From assembly GCA_035352895.1 (NCBI GenBank), contig DAOPYN010000008.1:43156-107155 (forward strand): a stretch of DNA of 64,000 nt, in the 5' to 3' direction. The DNA comes from UBA5070 sp035352895. Lineage in GTDB: Bacteria > Fibrobacterota > Fibrobacteria > UBA5070. This document shows positions 54,342-63,176 of the stretch, piece by piece (positions within the stretch are counted from its first letter, which is position 1; every line of letters starts with the position of its first letter). Under the pieces are notes generated by a model. The model was not told where the DNA came from, did no database searches, and saw nothing but the letters and a program-made list of their open reading frames with translations. The translations under genes and the position numbers were made by a program.

Positions 54342-55012
54342 CAGGGATTCCCCGCGGAACGGTTTTCGTTGGCCTTCTTGTCCACCCAGAACTTGAGTCC
54401 GCGCGGCACGATGTTCGCCTCGCCCCAGGCCTGGGCCTTGGCCCGTTCCCGGAAACGTCCGACCCTCACCCTCCAGTAGTCGCCGGAAAGCTTGGTCTCG
54501 CCGGTGGGCACCGGGATGGCGTAGGCGGGAATCCCCTGCTCGGCGAGCTTCTGGACCTGCGCGCGGGCTTCGGCTTCGGACTTGTGGATGTTGATCTGGA
54601 GAACCCAATCCCCTTCCGCTCCCGGACCTTCGCCACCTGCCTTCGCCACGGGCGGAGGAGGCGCGGGAGGTGCGGCGGGAGTGGTCGCCGGAGCCTTCGG
54701 AGCGGGAGGCTCGGGCTTGGCGACGGGAGGCTTGGTTTCCGACGAAACGGTAGCCGGCTCCCCCTTCGCCGGGGCGACGGAATCCGTCTTCACGGAGCCG
54801 TTTTCCGGGAAGGTATCCGGAGACGAGCTACCCGAACGTCGGATTTCCGCGGGCGAAAAAGTCGTGTCGGAAGGATTCCGATGCGCCGGGGCGACGGAAT
54901 CGGAGCGGCTTGCCGCCTCCTTCCCCTCGGTGGCACCATCTTTGCATGACCACACCAGCACCAGAACCAGGCTCCATGCCAGGCGATGGACGTTTCCCGG
55001 GATCATCCGCAT
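54341..55012 (-). CDS. SPOR-domain lipoprotein
   Basis: A 223-aa protein with an N-terminal lipoprotein signal (WSLVLVLVWSC, lipobox ending at Cys23), a long Pro/Ala/Ser-rich linker (~30-130) and a C-terminal SPOR domain (~134-212, WVLQINIHKSEAEARAQVQKL, then YWRVRVGRFRERAKAQAWGE). SPOR domains bind denuded septal peptidoglycan, so it likely acts in the periplasm at the division site. The ATG at 55012 follows GGAGG by 6 nt. Confidence 0.88.
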   Translation of the reverse strand: MRMIPGNVHRLAWSLVLVLVWSCKDGATEGKEAASRSDSVAPAHRNPSDTTFSPAEIRRSGSSSPDTFPENGSVKTDSVAPAKGEPATVSSETKPPVAKPEPPAPKAPATTPAAPPAPPPPVAKAGGEGPGAEGDWVLQINIHKSEAEARAQVQKLAEQGIPAYAIPVPTGETKLSGDYWRVRVGRFRERAKAQAWGEANIVPRGLKFWVDKKANENRSAGNP

Positions 55013-55104
55013 TTCCTTCCTCCGTCGTGGCTGCCACGGGGAGAGGTGGACGTCCGATCCCCGTGTCCCCCCGGTGCGGGCAAAAGGTACGAAGCCCGCG
55101 CCGA

Positions 55105-56025
55105 TCAACCCGTGGCGGCCAGGAGTTGGTCGGACCTCTCCAACGCCGTATCCACTTCCGCGGCCATTTCCCGGGCATCCTCCTCCGAAAACCCCATCTT
55201 CCGCCAGGCAGGTCCCAGGTGCGACCCCTTCCTGCCGCGTGGGGGAACCCAGGTTTCCCCTCGCTCCTCGCACAGGGCGTTGGCCACGTGGATGGGAAGG
55301 ATGGACCTCGTCGCCAAGGGCTCTTCCAACGCCCACCCCAGGTCCAGGTGGTAGCGGATGCACCAGACGATGGGATCGGGCAGTTTCCAGTATTTCTGGA
55401 GGAACACCGCTCCCAGGCTCGCGTGGTCGGCCCCCATCCATTCCCGTTCCAGCGAGGGAAGATCCACGCTCGACATCTCCTCTTTCGGATCCGCGAAGGG
55501 GTCCTCGTTGCAGAGCTTGAGGATCCGGCGGAAATTCTCCTTGGAGACCAGATCGAAGACCAGGGCCCCGATGTCGTGGAGCAGGCCTGCCGTCCAAAGC
55601 ACTTCCATCTCCTGGCGATCCAGCCGCAACCGCTTCCCGATCGCCTGGGCGAACAGGGCCACCGCGAAGGAATGGCGCCAGAACCTGGCCAGATCGATCG
55701 CCGACCCCTGCTTGGGAAACAGCGCGGGGATCACCAGGGCGTGGACCAGATCCCGCGTGGTGGGGATCCCCAACCGCACCAGCGCGCGGGAGAGGTCCTG
55801 GATGGACTTGCCACCGGGATTGTACCAGGAGGAGTTGGCCAGTCGCAGCACTTGGCCGGACAGGACCGGATCCATTCCCACCAGCTTGGCGATCTTGGCG
55901 AGATCCGCCTCCTCCGAAGCGAGCTCGCGATCCAGCTTGAGAAGGACTTCGGGAAGGCTGGGAAGCTGGACTCCCTCCTTGAGGATCAATTCGACCGGAT
56001 CTTGGATCGCTGGAGATTTGGACAT
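55105..56025 (-). CDS. HDOD-domain signalling protein
   Basis: A 306-aa protein with an HDOD domain over ~10-205: LPSLPEVLLKLDRELA, VLSGQVLRLANSSWYNPGG, IQDLSRALVRLG and WTAGLLHDIGALVFDLV. HD-type metal residues are incomplete, as in HDOD proteins, which act as regulators rather than phosphodiesterases. A later DHASLGAVFLQKYWKLP and IRYHLDL continue the domain. HDOD proteins take part in two-component and motility-related signalling; the partner is unknown. Confidence 0.88.
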   Translation of the reverse strand: MSKSPAIQDPVELILKEGVQLPSLPEVLLKLDRELASEEADLAKIAKLVGMDPVLSGQVLRLANSSWYNPGGKSIQDLSRALVRLGIPTTRDLVHALVIPALFPKQGSAIDLARFWRHSFAVALFAQAIGKRLRLDRQEMEVLWTAGLLHDIGALVFDLVSKENFRRILKLCNEDPFADPKEEMSSVDLPSLEREWMGADHASLGAVFLQKYWKLPDPIVWCIRYHLDLGWALEEPLATRSILPIHVANALCEERGETWVPPRGRKGSHLGPAWRKMGFSEEDAREMAAEVDTALERSDQLLAATG

Positions 56026-56068
56026 GGCCTGGATGATACCATCTCACCTCCGGGAAGCAGCCCGCAAC

Positions 56069-56638
56069 CTAGGGAACGTCCCATCCCTCCGCACGCAGGA
56101 TCGGAGCGGCGTGGTGGTAGGCCAGAAGGGTCTTGGCATCGGGGAAACCACCCGCCCGGACACGTCGTCCGTATTCGACGAGATCCAGGTACTCCACTTC
56201 CAGTTGTTCGTCCGCGTCGGGACGAGCCGCATCCTCCGAAGCGCCGGTGAGCAGGAAGACGTCCAACCAGGCGGTGGAATAGCCCTCGGCGTGCGCGTAG
56301 CGCAACAGATGCCGGAGATCCCCGCCCCGGACCCCCGTCTCCTCGGACAATTCCCGTCTAGCCGCCGCCCGGGGATCCTCGCCCGGCTCCACCAACCCGG
56401 CCGGAAGTTCCAGGAGCACGCGGTCCACCGCCTGCCGGAACTGCCGCACCATGGGGACCCGGCCATCGGGAAGCACGGCCAGCACGCAGACCCCGTTCCC
56501 GACGCGGACCACCTCGCGGACCTGGGGACGGTCGGGATCCCCGTATTCGCGACGCTCCACCGCCAGATACCCTCCCTGGAAGACCTGCCGCCGCGAGACC
56601 AAGGGCGTACGGAGGGGATCGTCCTGCGGATGGTTCAT
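56069..56638 (-). CDS. Nudix hydrolase, ADP-ribose pyrophosphatase-like
   Basis: A 189-aa hydrolase. The Nudix box is GLVEPGEDPRAAARRELSEE followed by TG, matching GX5EX7REUXEEXGU. The preceding VPMVRQFRQAVDRVLLELPAG is typical of ADP-sugar pyrophosphatases. The ATG overlaps the stop of the upstream gene by 4 bp (ATGA), so it is co-translated with it. Substrate is not certain from sequence. Confidence 0.9.
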   Translation of the reverse strand: MNHPQDDPLRTPLVSRRQVFQGGYLAVERREYGDPDRPQVREVVRVGNGVCVLAVLPDGRVPMVRQFRQAVDRVLLELPAGLVEPGEDPRAAARRELSEETGVRGGDLRHLLRYAHAEGYSTAWLDVFLLTGASEDAARPDADEQLEVEYLDLVEYGRRVRAGGFPDAKTLLAYHHAAPILRAEGWDVP

Positions 56639-57126
56639 CGGCCATGCCCCAGCTCGCGATCCAGGATCTCGCGGATGAACCGATCCACCGAGACCGGATA
56701 GAACCGGGGCGACGGGCAGGAGATCAGGCCGGTCCGGGTATCCTCGGTGCGCTGGAGGTCTTCGTGGATCCGGTCCAGGCTGGAATCGAAGGATTCGTCG
56801 GAACGCTCGATCCGCAAGGCCTCGTTGCGGATCGACTTGGATGGATCGCGGGCCACGGCGAACTGGAACGATCGCCCAACGATCTCCTGGTCCATGAATC
56901 CGTCGTCACCCTCGAAGAAGGTTCCGAACTGTTCCGACAGCTGGCGGAAGGTGAGCACCATGCGCGGCGAAACCCGGATGGTTCCCGAGATTCTCACCGA
57001 ACCTCCTTCCAAGGGTCCCACGATCCAGTAGGGAAGCTCGTGGTAGCCGGTCACGATCCCGTTGACGGGACGCCGGAGGATGGCGGTCTGGTCGAAGATT
57101 TCGCGAAGGGTGGTTTCCAGGTCCAT
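56635..57126 (-). CDS. Protein of unknown function overlapping comEC
   Basis: A 163-aa soluble protein with no recognised domain (ILRRPVNGIVTGYHELPYWI, VSPRMVLTFRQLSEQFGTFF). The start MDLETT was chosen because it gives a compact product and lies inside the comEC 3' end; longer in-frame starts run deeper into comEC. It overlaps comEC by 76 bp in another frame and the Nudix gene by 4 bp. The long overlap is unusual and could mean that comEC's last codons are dispensable. Confidence 0.7.
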   Translation of the reverse strand: MDLETTLREIFDQTAILRRPVNGIVTGYHELPYWIVGPLEGGSVRISGTIRVSPRMVLTFRQLSEQFGTFFEGDDGFMDQEIVGRSFQFAVARDPSKSIRNEALRIERSDESFDSSLDRIHEDLQRTEDTRTGLISCPSPRFYPVSVDRFIREILDRELGHGR

Positions 57127-59501
57127 GGACGCGCCAAAGATACGTCCCGACGCCAGGGTCCTCCCCAGAACGCGGCGGGAGCCCCCTCGGAAGGCCGGAC
57201 AACGCGACCATCCAGGTGGAAGACCGCCGAGCCCGACGGCAGGTGGACGGCTTGCGAACCGGCGGAATCCAGGCGTCGGAGCACCTCCTCGTTGGGATGC
57301 CCGTAGCGATTCTCCGGACCGTACGCCAGCACGGTCCAGCGAGGCCCCACCGCAGCCAACCATCCCGAGTGGGTGGAATGCCGCGATCCATGGTGGCCCG
57401 CCAGCAGGACCTCCGCGCCCAGGGCGAGGTCGGACCTCAGGATCTCCGCCTCCTCCACGGAATCGGCGTCGCCCGCCAAGACCACCGCGGTGGAATCGAA
57501 CACGAACCGCAGCACCAGGCTGGACCGGTTGCGCGGCAACGGAGACGACAGCCCCGGACCAAGCACCTCGCAGCGGGCTCCGTCGTTGTAGGTCAGTTTC
57601 TGCCCCTGTCCGATCCGCTCCACGCTCCACCCCCTGGCCAGGAGGTCGCCCACCAGGGAATCGAAACCGGGCGATCCCGGGGTTCCGCTGTCGGCGGACA
57701 GAAGCAGCCGCGAAGGCGGGAGTGCTTCCTCGAGCCCCCGCAATCCTCCCCAGTGGTCCAGGTCGGCGTGACTGACCACCACCGCGTCCAGGCTCCGGAT
57801 CCCCCGGCGGGTCAGGAAGGGCAGGATCCGCTCCTTACCGGCGTTGCGTCGTGGATCCTTCCACGACGCGGGCCCCGCATCCACCAGCCACACCCGACCG
57901 GATGGCCATCTCACCACGGCGGCGCTTCCCTGCCCCACGTCCAGGAAGGCCACTTCCAGCGATCGCCGATCGCGGACCCCTTCCGCCAGGCCCCACAGCC
58001 CCCAGGCGCACAGCAAAGCGGAAAACAGCTTCCAGCGCAGAGCCCTCCTCCCCATCCACGCCATGCACGCCACGGAAACGAGGGCGAGGACCAGGGTGAC
58101 CACATCCGGCCGCCCTGGATGGAACACTCCCGATCCCCATTGGCCACTGCGGAGGGTGATCTCCCAGATCAAGCGCGCGGCACCGTCCGCGGCACCCGCG
58201 AATCCGCTGGTGGCCCACATGGGCAGGAAGGAGAGTGACACCGTGGCGATCGCGGCGAGGAAGCCGACCGAGAAGACCACGCCGCACAGGATCCCCGCGG
58301 GAATGCCCACCCATGGGACCGTCCCCGTGTTCCAAGCCAGGATGGGCGCGGTGGCCAAGGTCGCCGATACCGAGAGCACCAGGGGTTGCAGGAGCCAGCG
58401 CCCCGTCCGCGAATCCCTCCATCTGACAGGAATCGTCCACGACTCCAGGACGGGGGCCACCCACAGGAGCGCCGCCGTGGCGGCGAAGGTCAACTGGGCG
58501 CCCAACTGGAAGGGGACGTGCGGATCCAAGGCGACGAGTGCGCCCAGGGCCAGGAAGAACGCGTTCGCCGAATGCACGGGCCTTCCGGAGATCCATGCCA
58601 GTGACGCCAGGGCGAACGCGGCCGCCGACCGCGCGATGGGAGCCGATCCGCCAAGGAGCCAAGCGTAACCAATCACAACGGCGGCCGCCAGGATCCAGGC
58701 GATGCGGCGGGGCACCCGGACAAGGCACAGGAGCACCAGGGTCCCTCCGCCCAGCACCGCCATGTGGAATCCGCTCACGGACAGCATGTGGAACAATCCG
58801 CTCTGACGGAAGGCGTCCAGCGCCTGGGCGGGTACCCGGTCGTTCTCGGCCAGAAGCGTCGCCGTCCAGAGCGCGGCCGACGAAGGCTCCAGGCGCCTCG
58901 CCAGGGCACCGCGGACCATGCGACGGATCTTGTCAGAGATCTGGAAGGTGGACCCCGCGCGGGACGGACGCACCTGCACGGAATCCAGCCACGAAGCCCT
59001 TCCGTCCAATCCCTCGGAAGCCATCCAGTTCCGTTCGTCGAACGCCCCTTCGACGGTGGCGGCCCGCGGAGGACGCAGGCGGGCCATCCCACGGAGGGTG
59101 TCGCCGAGGCTTCCTCCGCGCACGCGCACCCGCGTCCCTCGCCACTGCGGAAGGTCGCACTCGACCACCTTGGCCACTCCCGCACCCGAAGGGAAGGTCT
59201 CCTCCAGGACCACGCCGATCCTGCACTCCGCCGGAGACCGCTGGGGCACCGGACTCCAGGCCAGGGCGATCGCCAACTGCAAGCCCAGACCAAGTCCAAG
59301 AGCCAGCCGGGACGCCCACCCGCGGGCAAGAGCGAGTCCGCCCACGATTCCGACGACCATCGCGACCCATCCGAACGGAGCGCGCATGGAAAGGCTCGCC
59401 CAGCCGGACATCGCCCCCACGCAGAACCACAGTCCGCGCAGCGGCTGCCACAGTTCCAGGAGACCAGGGGCGCCATGCGCCTTGGGAGAGACAGGATCCA
59501 T
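57051..59501 (-). CDS. comEC: ComEC/Rec2 DNA-uptake channel protein
   Basis: An 816-aa inner-membrane protein for single-stranded DNA entry during natural transformation. An N-terminal OB-like part is followed by the Competence domain (FHMLSVSGFHMAVLGGGTL, with many transmembrane helices) and a C-terminal metallo-beta-lactamase domain (VAFLDVGQGSAAVVRWPSG, VVVSHADLDHWGGL, VLAGDADSVEEAEIL, LLAGHHGSRHSTHSG, YGPENRYGHPNEEVL). The start at 59501 (MDPVSPKAHG) matches the family N-terminus; the frame upstream is antisense noise over the CoA-transferase gene. The terminator at 59533-59566 precedes it. Confidence 0.93.
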   Translation of the reverse strand: MDPVSPKAHGAPGLLELWQPLRGLWFCVGAMSGWASLSMRAPFGWVAMVVGIVGGLALARGWASRLALGLGLGLQLAIALAWSPVPQRSPAECRIGVVLEETFPSGAGVAKVVECDLPQWRGTRVRVRGGSLGDTLRGMARLRPPRAATVEGAFDERNWMASEGLDGRASWLDSVQVRPSRAGSTFQISDKIRRMVRGALARRLEPSSAALWTATLLAENDRVPAQALDAFRQSGLFHMLSVSGFHMAVLGGGTLVLLCLVRVPRRIAWILAAAVVIGYAWLLGGSAPIARSAAAFALASLAWISGRPVHSANAFFLALGALVALDPHVPFQLGAQLTFAATAALLWVAPVLESWTIPVRWRDSRTGRWLLQPLVLSVSATLATAPILAWNTGTVPWVGIPAGILCGVVFSVGFLAAIATVSLSFLPMWATSGFAGAADGAARLIWEITLRSGQWGSGVFHPGRPDVVTLVLALVSVACMAWMGRRALRWKLFSALLCAWGLWGLAEGVRDRRSLEVAFLDVGQGSAAVVRWPSGRVWLVDAGPASWKDPRRNAGKERILPFLTRRGIRSLDAVVVSHADLDHWGGLRGLEEALPPSRLLLSADSGTPGSPGFDSLVGDLLARGWSVERIGQGQKLTYNDGARCEVLGPGLSSPLPRNRSSLVLRFVFDSTAVVLAGDADSVEEAEILRSDLALGAEVLLAGHHGSRHSTHSGWLAAVGPRWTVLAYGPENRYGHPNEEVLRRLDSAGSQAVHLPSGSAVFHLDGRVVRPSEGAPAAFWGGPWRRDVSLARPWTWKPPFAKSSTRPPSSGVPSTGS

Positions 59502-59532
59502 GCGGGCTCGCACCGGGGAATCGAAGGAGGGG

Positions 59533-59566
59533 AAACGAAAAGGGACCGTCGGATTTCGACGGCCCC
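59533..59566 (-). terminator. Intrinsic terminator after the CoA-transferase gene
   Basis: On the minus strand a stem CCGTCG/CGACGG (loop of 5 nt, extended by GGG/CCC with one mismatch) is followed directly by TTTTCGTTT. It lies 34 nt past the stop at 59600 and ahead of comEC, so the CoA-transferase is a separate transcription unit. Confidence 0.7.
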
Positions 59567-59599
59567 CAGAAACATAGCACCGATTGCGCGCTGGGGCGG

Positions 59600-61084
59600 T
59601 TACGCCCAATCCACTCCCTGCATGGATCCCGTCTCCTCGAACTTCACGTGCATGCGGAAGGCCTTGGAGAGGGTGTGCGGGGTGTGCGCTCCGCCGGTCA
59701 GCTTCAGGTAGTCCCGCAGCTGGTCGCGGTAGCTGGGGTGCACGCAGTTCTCGATGATGGTCTTGGCGCGCTGGAGCGGCCCCTTGCCGCGCAGATCGGC
59801 GACGCCCCACTCGGTGATGAGGGCTCCCACGGAATGCTCCGAATGGTCGATGTGCGAGCAGAGCGGAACGATGGCGCTGATCTTGCCGCCCTTGGCGGTG
59901 GAGGGACAGGCGAAGATGGAGAGGTACCCGTTGCGGGTGAAGTCTCCCGATCCGCCGATGCCGTTCATCATCGAACGCCCCAGCACGTGGGTGGAGTTGA
60001 TGTTTCCGAAGATGTCCGCTTCGAGTGCGGTGTTCATGGTGATCAGGCCCAGGCGGCGGACCACCTCGGGGTTGTTGGAGATCTCCTGCGGACGCAGGAT
60101 CAGATGCTGGCGGTAGCGCTTGAGATCGTCGTAGAGGCGCTTCTGCACCGGGGGCGAGATGGTGAAGGAACAGCCCGAAGCGAACTTCACCTTGCCGGAA
60201 TCGATGAGGTCGAACACCGCGTCCTGGATCACCTCGGTGTACATCTCGAATGCGGGAATGTCCTTGGCGTCGTTCAACGCGGCCATCACCGCGTTGGCGA
60301 TGTTTCCCACACCGGACTGGATGGGCAGGAATTGACTTGGAATGCGGCCCGCGCGAAGCTCCCCGACCAGGAAGGAGGCGGCGTTGGCACCGATCTGGCG
60401 GGTGACGTCGGTCAGTTCGTCGAAGCCCTTGACCTCGTCGGGTCTGTTGTTGTCCACGATGCCGACGATCTTCTTCGGATCGATCTTCAATCGCGGCGTC
60501 CCGATGCGGTCGCGCACCGAGGTGATCGGGATGGGCTGGCGGAACGGAGGATCGGCCGGCTCGAAGATGTCGTGGATGCCGTGCAGATCCTTGGAGTGTG
60601 CGACGTTCAACTCGATGATCACCTTGTCGGCCATGCGGGCCGTGGTGGGAATGGAGCCCACTCCGGAGGTCAGGAGGATCTCGCCGTCGTCGGTGACGTC
60701 GGCGGCTTCCACCACCGCCATGTCGATCTTGCCCAGGGCGCCCGACCTGAGGGTCTGCTGCAGCTGGGAAAGGTGCATGTCGAAGAACTCCGCCCGGCCT
60801 TCGTTGAGGGCCTTGCGCAGATCGCCGTTGGACTGGTAGGGAGTGCGGAACTTGATCGCATCGGCCCGCGCCAAGGCGCCGTCCAGGGAGTCGCCTGTGG
60901 AGGCTCCGGTGACCACGCCGATCTTGAAGGGACGACCAGCCTCGTGCTCTGCCTTGGCCTTGTCGGCAAGGGACAAGGACACGACCTTGGGCGAACCAGC
61001 CGGGGTGAACCCGGAAAATCCCACGGTCATGTCGTGCTGGATCAGGTTGGCGGCTTCTTTGGGATCGAGTTTCGCGAACGACAT
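59600..61084 (-). CDS. Acetyl-CoA hydrolase/succinyl-CoA:acetate CoA-transferase family enzyme
   Basis: A 494-aa class I CoA-transferase. Features are MTVGFSGFTPAGSPKVV at the N-terminus, VVTGASTGDSLDGALARADA, the catalytic Glu in NTALEADIFGNINSTHVLGR, and GIGGSGDFTRNGYLSIFACPS. The combination resembles succinyl-CoA:acetate CoA-transferases. The enzyme moves CoA between succinyl-CoA or acetyl-CoA and acetate or succinate. With ppc nearby it suits succinate/acetate fermentation (inference). It has a private terminator and a promoter region with twin palindromes. Confidence 0.93.
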   Translation of the reverse strand: MSFAKLDPKEAANLIQHDMTVGFSGFTPAGSPKVVSLSLADKAKAEHEAGRPFKIGVVTGASTGDSLDGALARADAIKFRTPYQSNGDLRKALNEGRAEFFDMHLSQLQQTLRSGALGKIDMAVVEAADVTDDGEILLTSGVGSIPTTARMADKVIIELNVAHSKDLHGIHDIFEPADPPFRQPIPITSVRDRIGTPRLKIDPKKIVGIVDNNRPDEVKGFDELTDVTRQIGANAASFLVGELRAGRIPSQFLPIQSGVGNIANAVMAALNDAKDIPAFEMYTEVIQDAVFDLIDSGKVKFASGCSFTISPPVQKRLYDDLKRYRQHLILRPQEISNNPEVVRRLGLITMNTALEADIFGNINSTHVLGRSMMNGIGGSGDFTRNGYLSIFACPSTAKGGKISAIVPLCSHIDHSEHSVGALITEWGVADLRGKGPLQRAKTIIENCVHPSYRDQLRDYLKLTGGAHTPHTLSKAFRMHVKFEETGSMQGVDWA

Positions 61085-61099
61085 CGCTCTTCCTCTCTC

Positions 61100-61155
61100 T
61101 TTTCCTTGGAAAACAAATGTGGTGTATGGTGTTGGAAGGTTTTCCGACCGGAAAA
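61100..61155 (-). promoter_or_regulatory. Promoter/leader region of the CoA-transferase gene with twin palindromes
   Basis: Two AT-rich palindromes, TTTTCC-TT-GGAAAA (61100-61113) and TTTTCC-GACC-GGAAAA (61140-61155), lie 16 and 56 bp upstream of the start codon. On the minus strand a TATATA just beyond the second box could be a -10. The shared half-site suggests a common regulator, or two RNA hairpins in the leader. Confidence 0.5.
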
Positions 61156-61297
61156 TCTATATAAGGATCTACCCGTCCGGTAATCGCAAACCGCAAAAAT
61201 CCAGGCGAATCCAGGCTTGTCCGGAGCCCCGGATTCTTCCCGGCGAAAACCTCCGGCATAGCCAAATCCGGTGTCTGCCCGCAAATTCTGGAGGATC

Positions 61298-62257
61298 ATG
61301 AAACCGGCAGCACCCACCGAACCCATCCTTCCCGCCTGGTCCTCCGTTTTGGAGCGGTGGATGGATCATCTCGCCCTGGAGCGTGGCCTTTCCGCGCGCA
61401 CCCAGGAGGGATACGGCCGCGACCTGGACAAACTGGCTCGGATGGCGACGCGAACTGGCCGTCTCCCTCTGGATCTGTCGCCTTTGGAGGTCGGCGACCA
61501 TCTGGAGGAGCTTTCCCGCGAAGGCCTGTCCCTGCGGTCCGTCGCGAGGGCCAGATCGGCCTGGAAGGCGTTTTTCCGCTTCCTGCAACTGGATTCCGGC
61601 GCTTGTGCGAATCCACTTGCCGATCTTCCCTCGCCCAAGGCGGTCAATAGCCTGCCCAGAGTCCTCTCCATTGCGGACACTCTGAGGCTCCTGGACGCTC
61701 CTGGACGCTCCAAACCCCTGGAAGCACGCGACGGGGCCTTGCTGGAGCTTCTCTACGCCACCGGCATGCGGGTCTCCGAAGCGGTGGGTCTGCCCTTGGC
61801 GGGGTGGCTCCCCGAACAAGGTCTGGTCAGAGTCTGGGGCAAGGGAAACAAGGAACGGATCGTACCGGTGGGCAAGATCGCCATCGAGAGGATCGAGGAT
61901 TGGATCCATCACCATCGCCCCCAGCTGCAACCCCGCACGGACCGGATGTTCGTGAACTTCCGGGGAGGGCCGCTCTCGCGGATCTCGGCCTGGGAGATCC
62001 TGGACCGCTGGGCCCACGTGGCCGGCTTGCAGACCGACGACCACTCGGGTCGCAAGGGCAGCCACCGCATCCACCCGCACCTGCTCCGCCACAGCTTCGC
62101 CACGCACCTGCTGCAAGGCGGAGCGGATCTGCGCGCCGTCCAGGAAATGCTGGGACACAGCTCCGTGACCACCACCGAGATGTACACCCATCTGGACCTG
62201 GGAACCCTCCAGGAAGTGCATGCGTCCTGCCATCCGCGAGCACGGAACCGCGGGTAG
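61298..62257 (+). CDS. Xer-family tyrosine recombinase (XerD-like)
   Basis: A 319-aa recombinase. The N-terminal SAM-like domain (~15-120) contains SVLERWMDHLALERGLSART. The catalytic domain has the Arg in ATGMRVSEAVGL, Lys in GKGNKERIVPVG, HxxR in HLLRHSFATHLLQGG, His in MLGHSSVTTTEMYTH and the Tyr nucleophile in EMYTHL. All are intact. The ATG at 61298 is preceded by GGAGG; an earlier GTG at 61271 in the same frame is less likely. Its partner may be the protein at 52144-53034. Confidence 0.92.
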   Translation: MKPAAPTEPILPAWSSVLERWMDHLALERGLSARTQEGYGRDLDKLARMATRTGRLPLDLSPLEVGDHLEELSREGLSLRSVARARSAWKAFFRFLQLDSGACANPLADLPSPKAVNSLPRVLSIADTLRLLDAPGRSKPLEARDGALLELLYATGMRVSEAVGLPLAGWLPEQGLVRVWGKGNKERIVPVGKIAIERIEDWIHHHRPQLQPRTDRMFVNFRGGPLSRISAWEILDRWAHVAGLQTDDHSGRKGSHRIHPHLLRHSFATHLLQGGADLRAVQEMLGHSSVTTTEMYTHLDLGTLQEVHASCHPRARNRG

Positions 62258-62320
62258 AATCTCCATACCCTTCTACAAATCATGCACAGTACTCCGCTTC
62301 TCCGATACGGAATAGCGGCT

Positions 62321-62326
62321 TATTAT
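62321..62326 (+). promoter_or_regulatory. Candidate -10 element before the TIGR02147 gene
   Basis: TATTAT precedes the in-frame ATG at 62334 by 7 nt. A weak TTCTCC (62298-62303) stands 17 nt upstream. There is no SD in front of either possible ATG (62325 or 62334), consistent with a leaderless start at 62334. Confidence 0.35.
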
Positions 62327-63176
62327 GCTTGATATGAGTCCGCCAAACATCTACGAATACAACGACTACCGGAAGTTCCTGGCTGACTGGATGAGCTTCC
62401 GACGCCAGGTCGACCCACGGTTCAACAACGCGGAAGTCCATCGCCGACTGGGTCTTCCCAACACGCGCAGCTTCTTTCCGGACGTGGTGGGAGGTCGGAA
62501 TCTCACCTCCACGTTCGTGGAGCGGTTCGTCGTGCTCCTGGAACTGGATCGCGACGAGAGCCGGTACTTCCGTGCCCTGGTGCGGTTCGCCCAGGCCACC
62601 TCCTCGGAAGAACGGGAACTGGCCTTCGACCAACTGGTGGCCACCAACCAAACACCCAGAACCACCTTGGAACTGCGCCAGATGGAGTTCTACCGGCATT
62701 GGCGCCATGGAGCCATCCGCGCGCTCCTGGATACGGGGAACTACGGCGACGAACCCGATCGCATCGCCAAGGAGATCATGCCCCGCCTGACTCCCGGGCA
62801 GGTCCGGGAGTCGTTGTCCCTTCTGGCCGATCTGGGTCTGATCGCCCAGAACGATGACGGATTCTGGAAGCCAACGGAAAACTCGCTGACCGCACCGGAA
62901 GGCACGCGCGAAAACGTCATCGTGCAACTGCAATTGCAGCACCTGGAGCTCGCCCAGAAGAGTCTGCTGGCGGCCGATGCCCCCCAACGCCTGGTCGCCA
63001 CCAACGTGGTGTCCGTCTCTCGCGAGGTGGCCCTCCGGATCGAACGGAAGATCGAAACGTTCCGATCCGAGATCCGCGCGATGGTCCACCAGGACACCTT
63101 CCCGCCCACGGATGTCCACCTCTTCCAGATCTCCCTGATCCCCCTGAAGAAATCCCCGAAGGAGCCTCAACCATGA
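62325..63176 (+). CDS. TIGR02147-type protein (Fibrobacter paralogous family)
   Basis: A 283-aa protein (280 if translation begins at the second ATG, 62334). It begins with NIYEYNDYRKFLADWMSFRR, a helical segment, then LPNTRSFFPDVVGGRNLTS and winged-helix-like features later (LSLLADLGLIAQNDDGFWKPTENSL). The pattern is that of TIGR02147, a large family in Fibrobacter and relatives, thought to act as DNA-binding regulators but not characterised. The stop overlaps the start of the lipoprotein gene by 4 bp, so both are co-expressed. Confidence 0.85.
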   Translation: MLDMSPPNIYEYNDYRKFLADWMSFRRQVDPRFNNAEVHRRLGLPNTRSFFPDVVGGRNLTSTFVERFVVLLELDRDESRYFRALVRFAQATSSEERELAFDQLVATNQTPRTTLELRQMEFYRHWRHGAIRALLDTGNYGDEPDRIAKEIMPRLTPGQVRESLSLLADLGLIAQNDDGFWKPTENSLTAPEGTRENVIVQLQLQHLELAQKSLLAADAPQRLVATNVVSVSREVALRIERKIETFRSEIRAMVHQDTFPPTDVHLFQISLIPLKKSPKEPQP

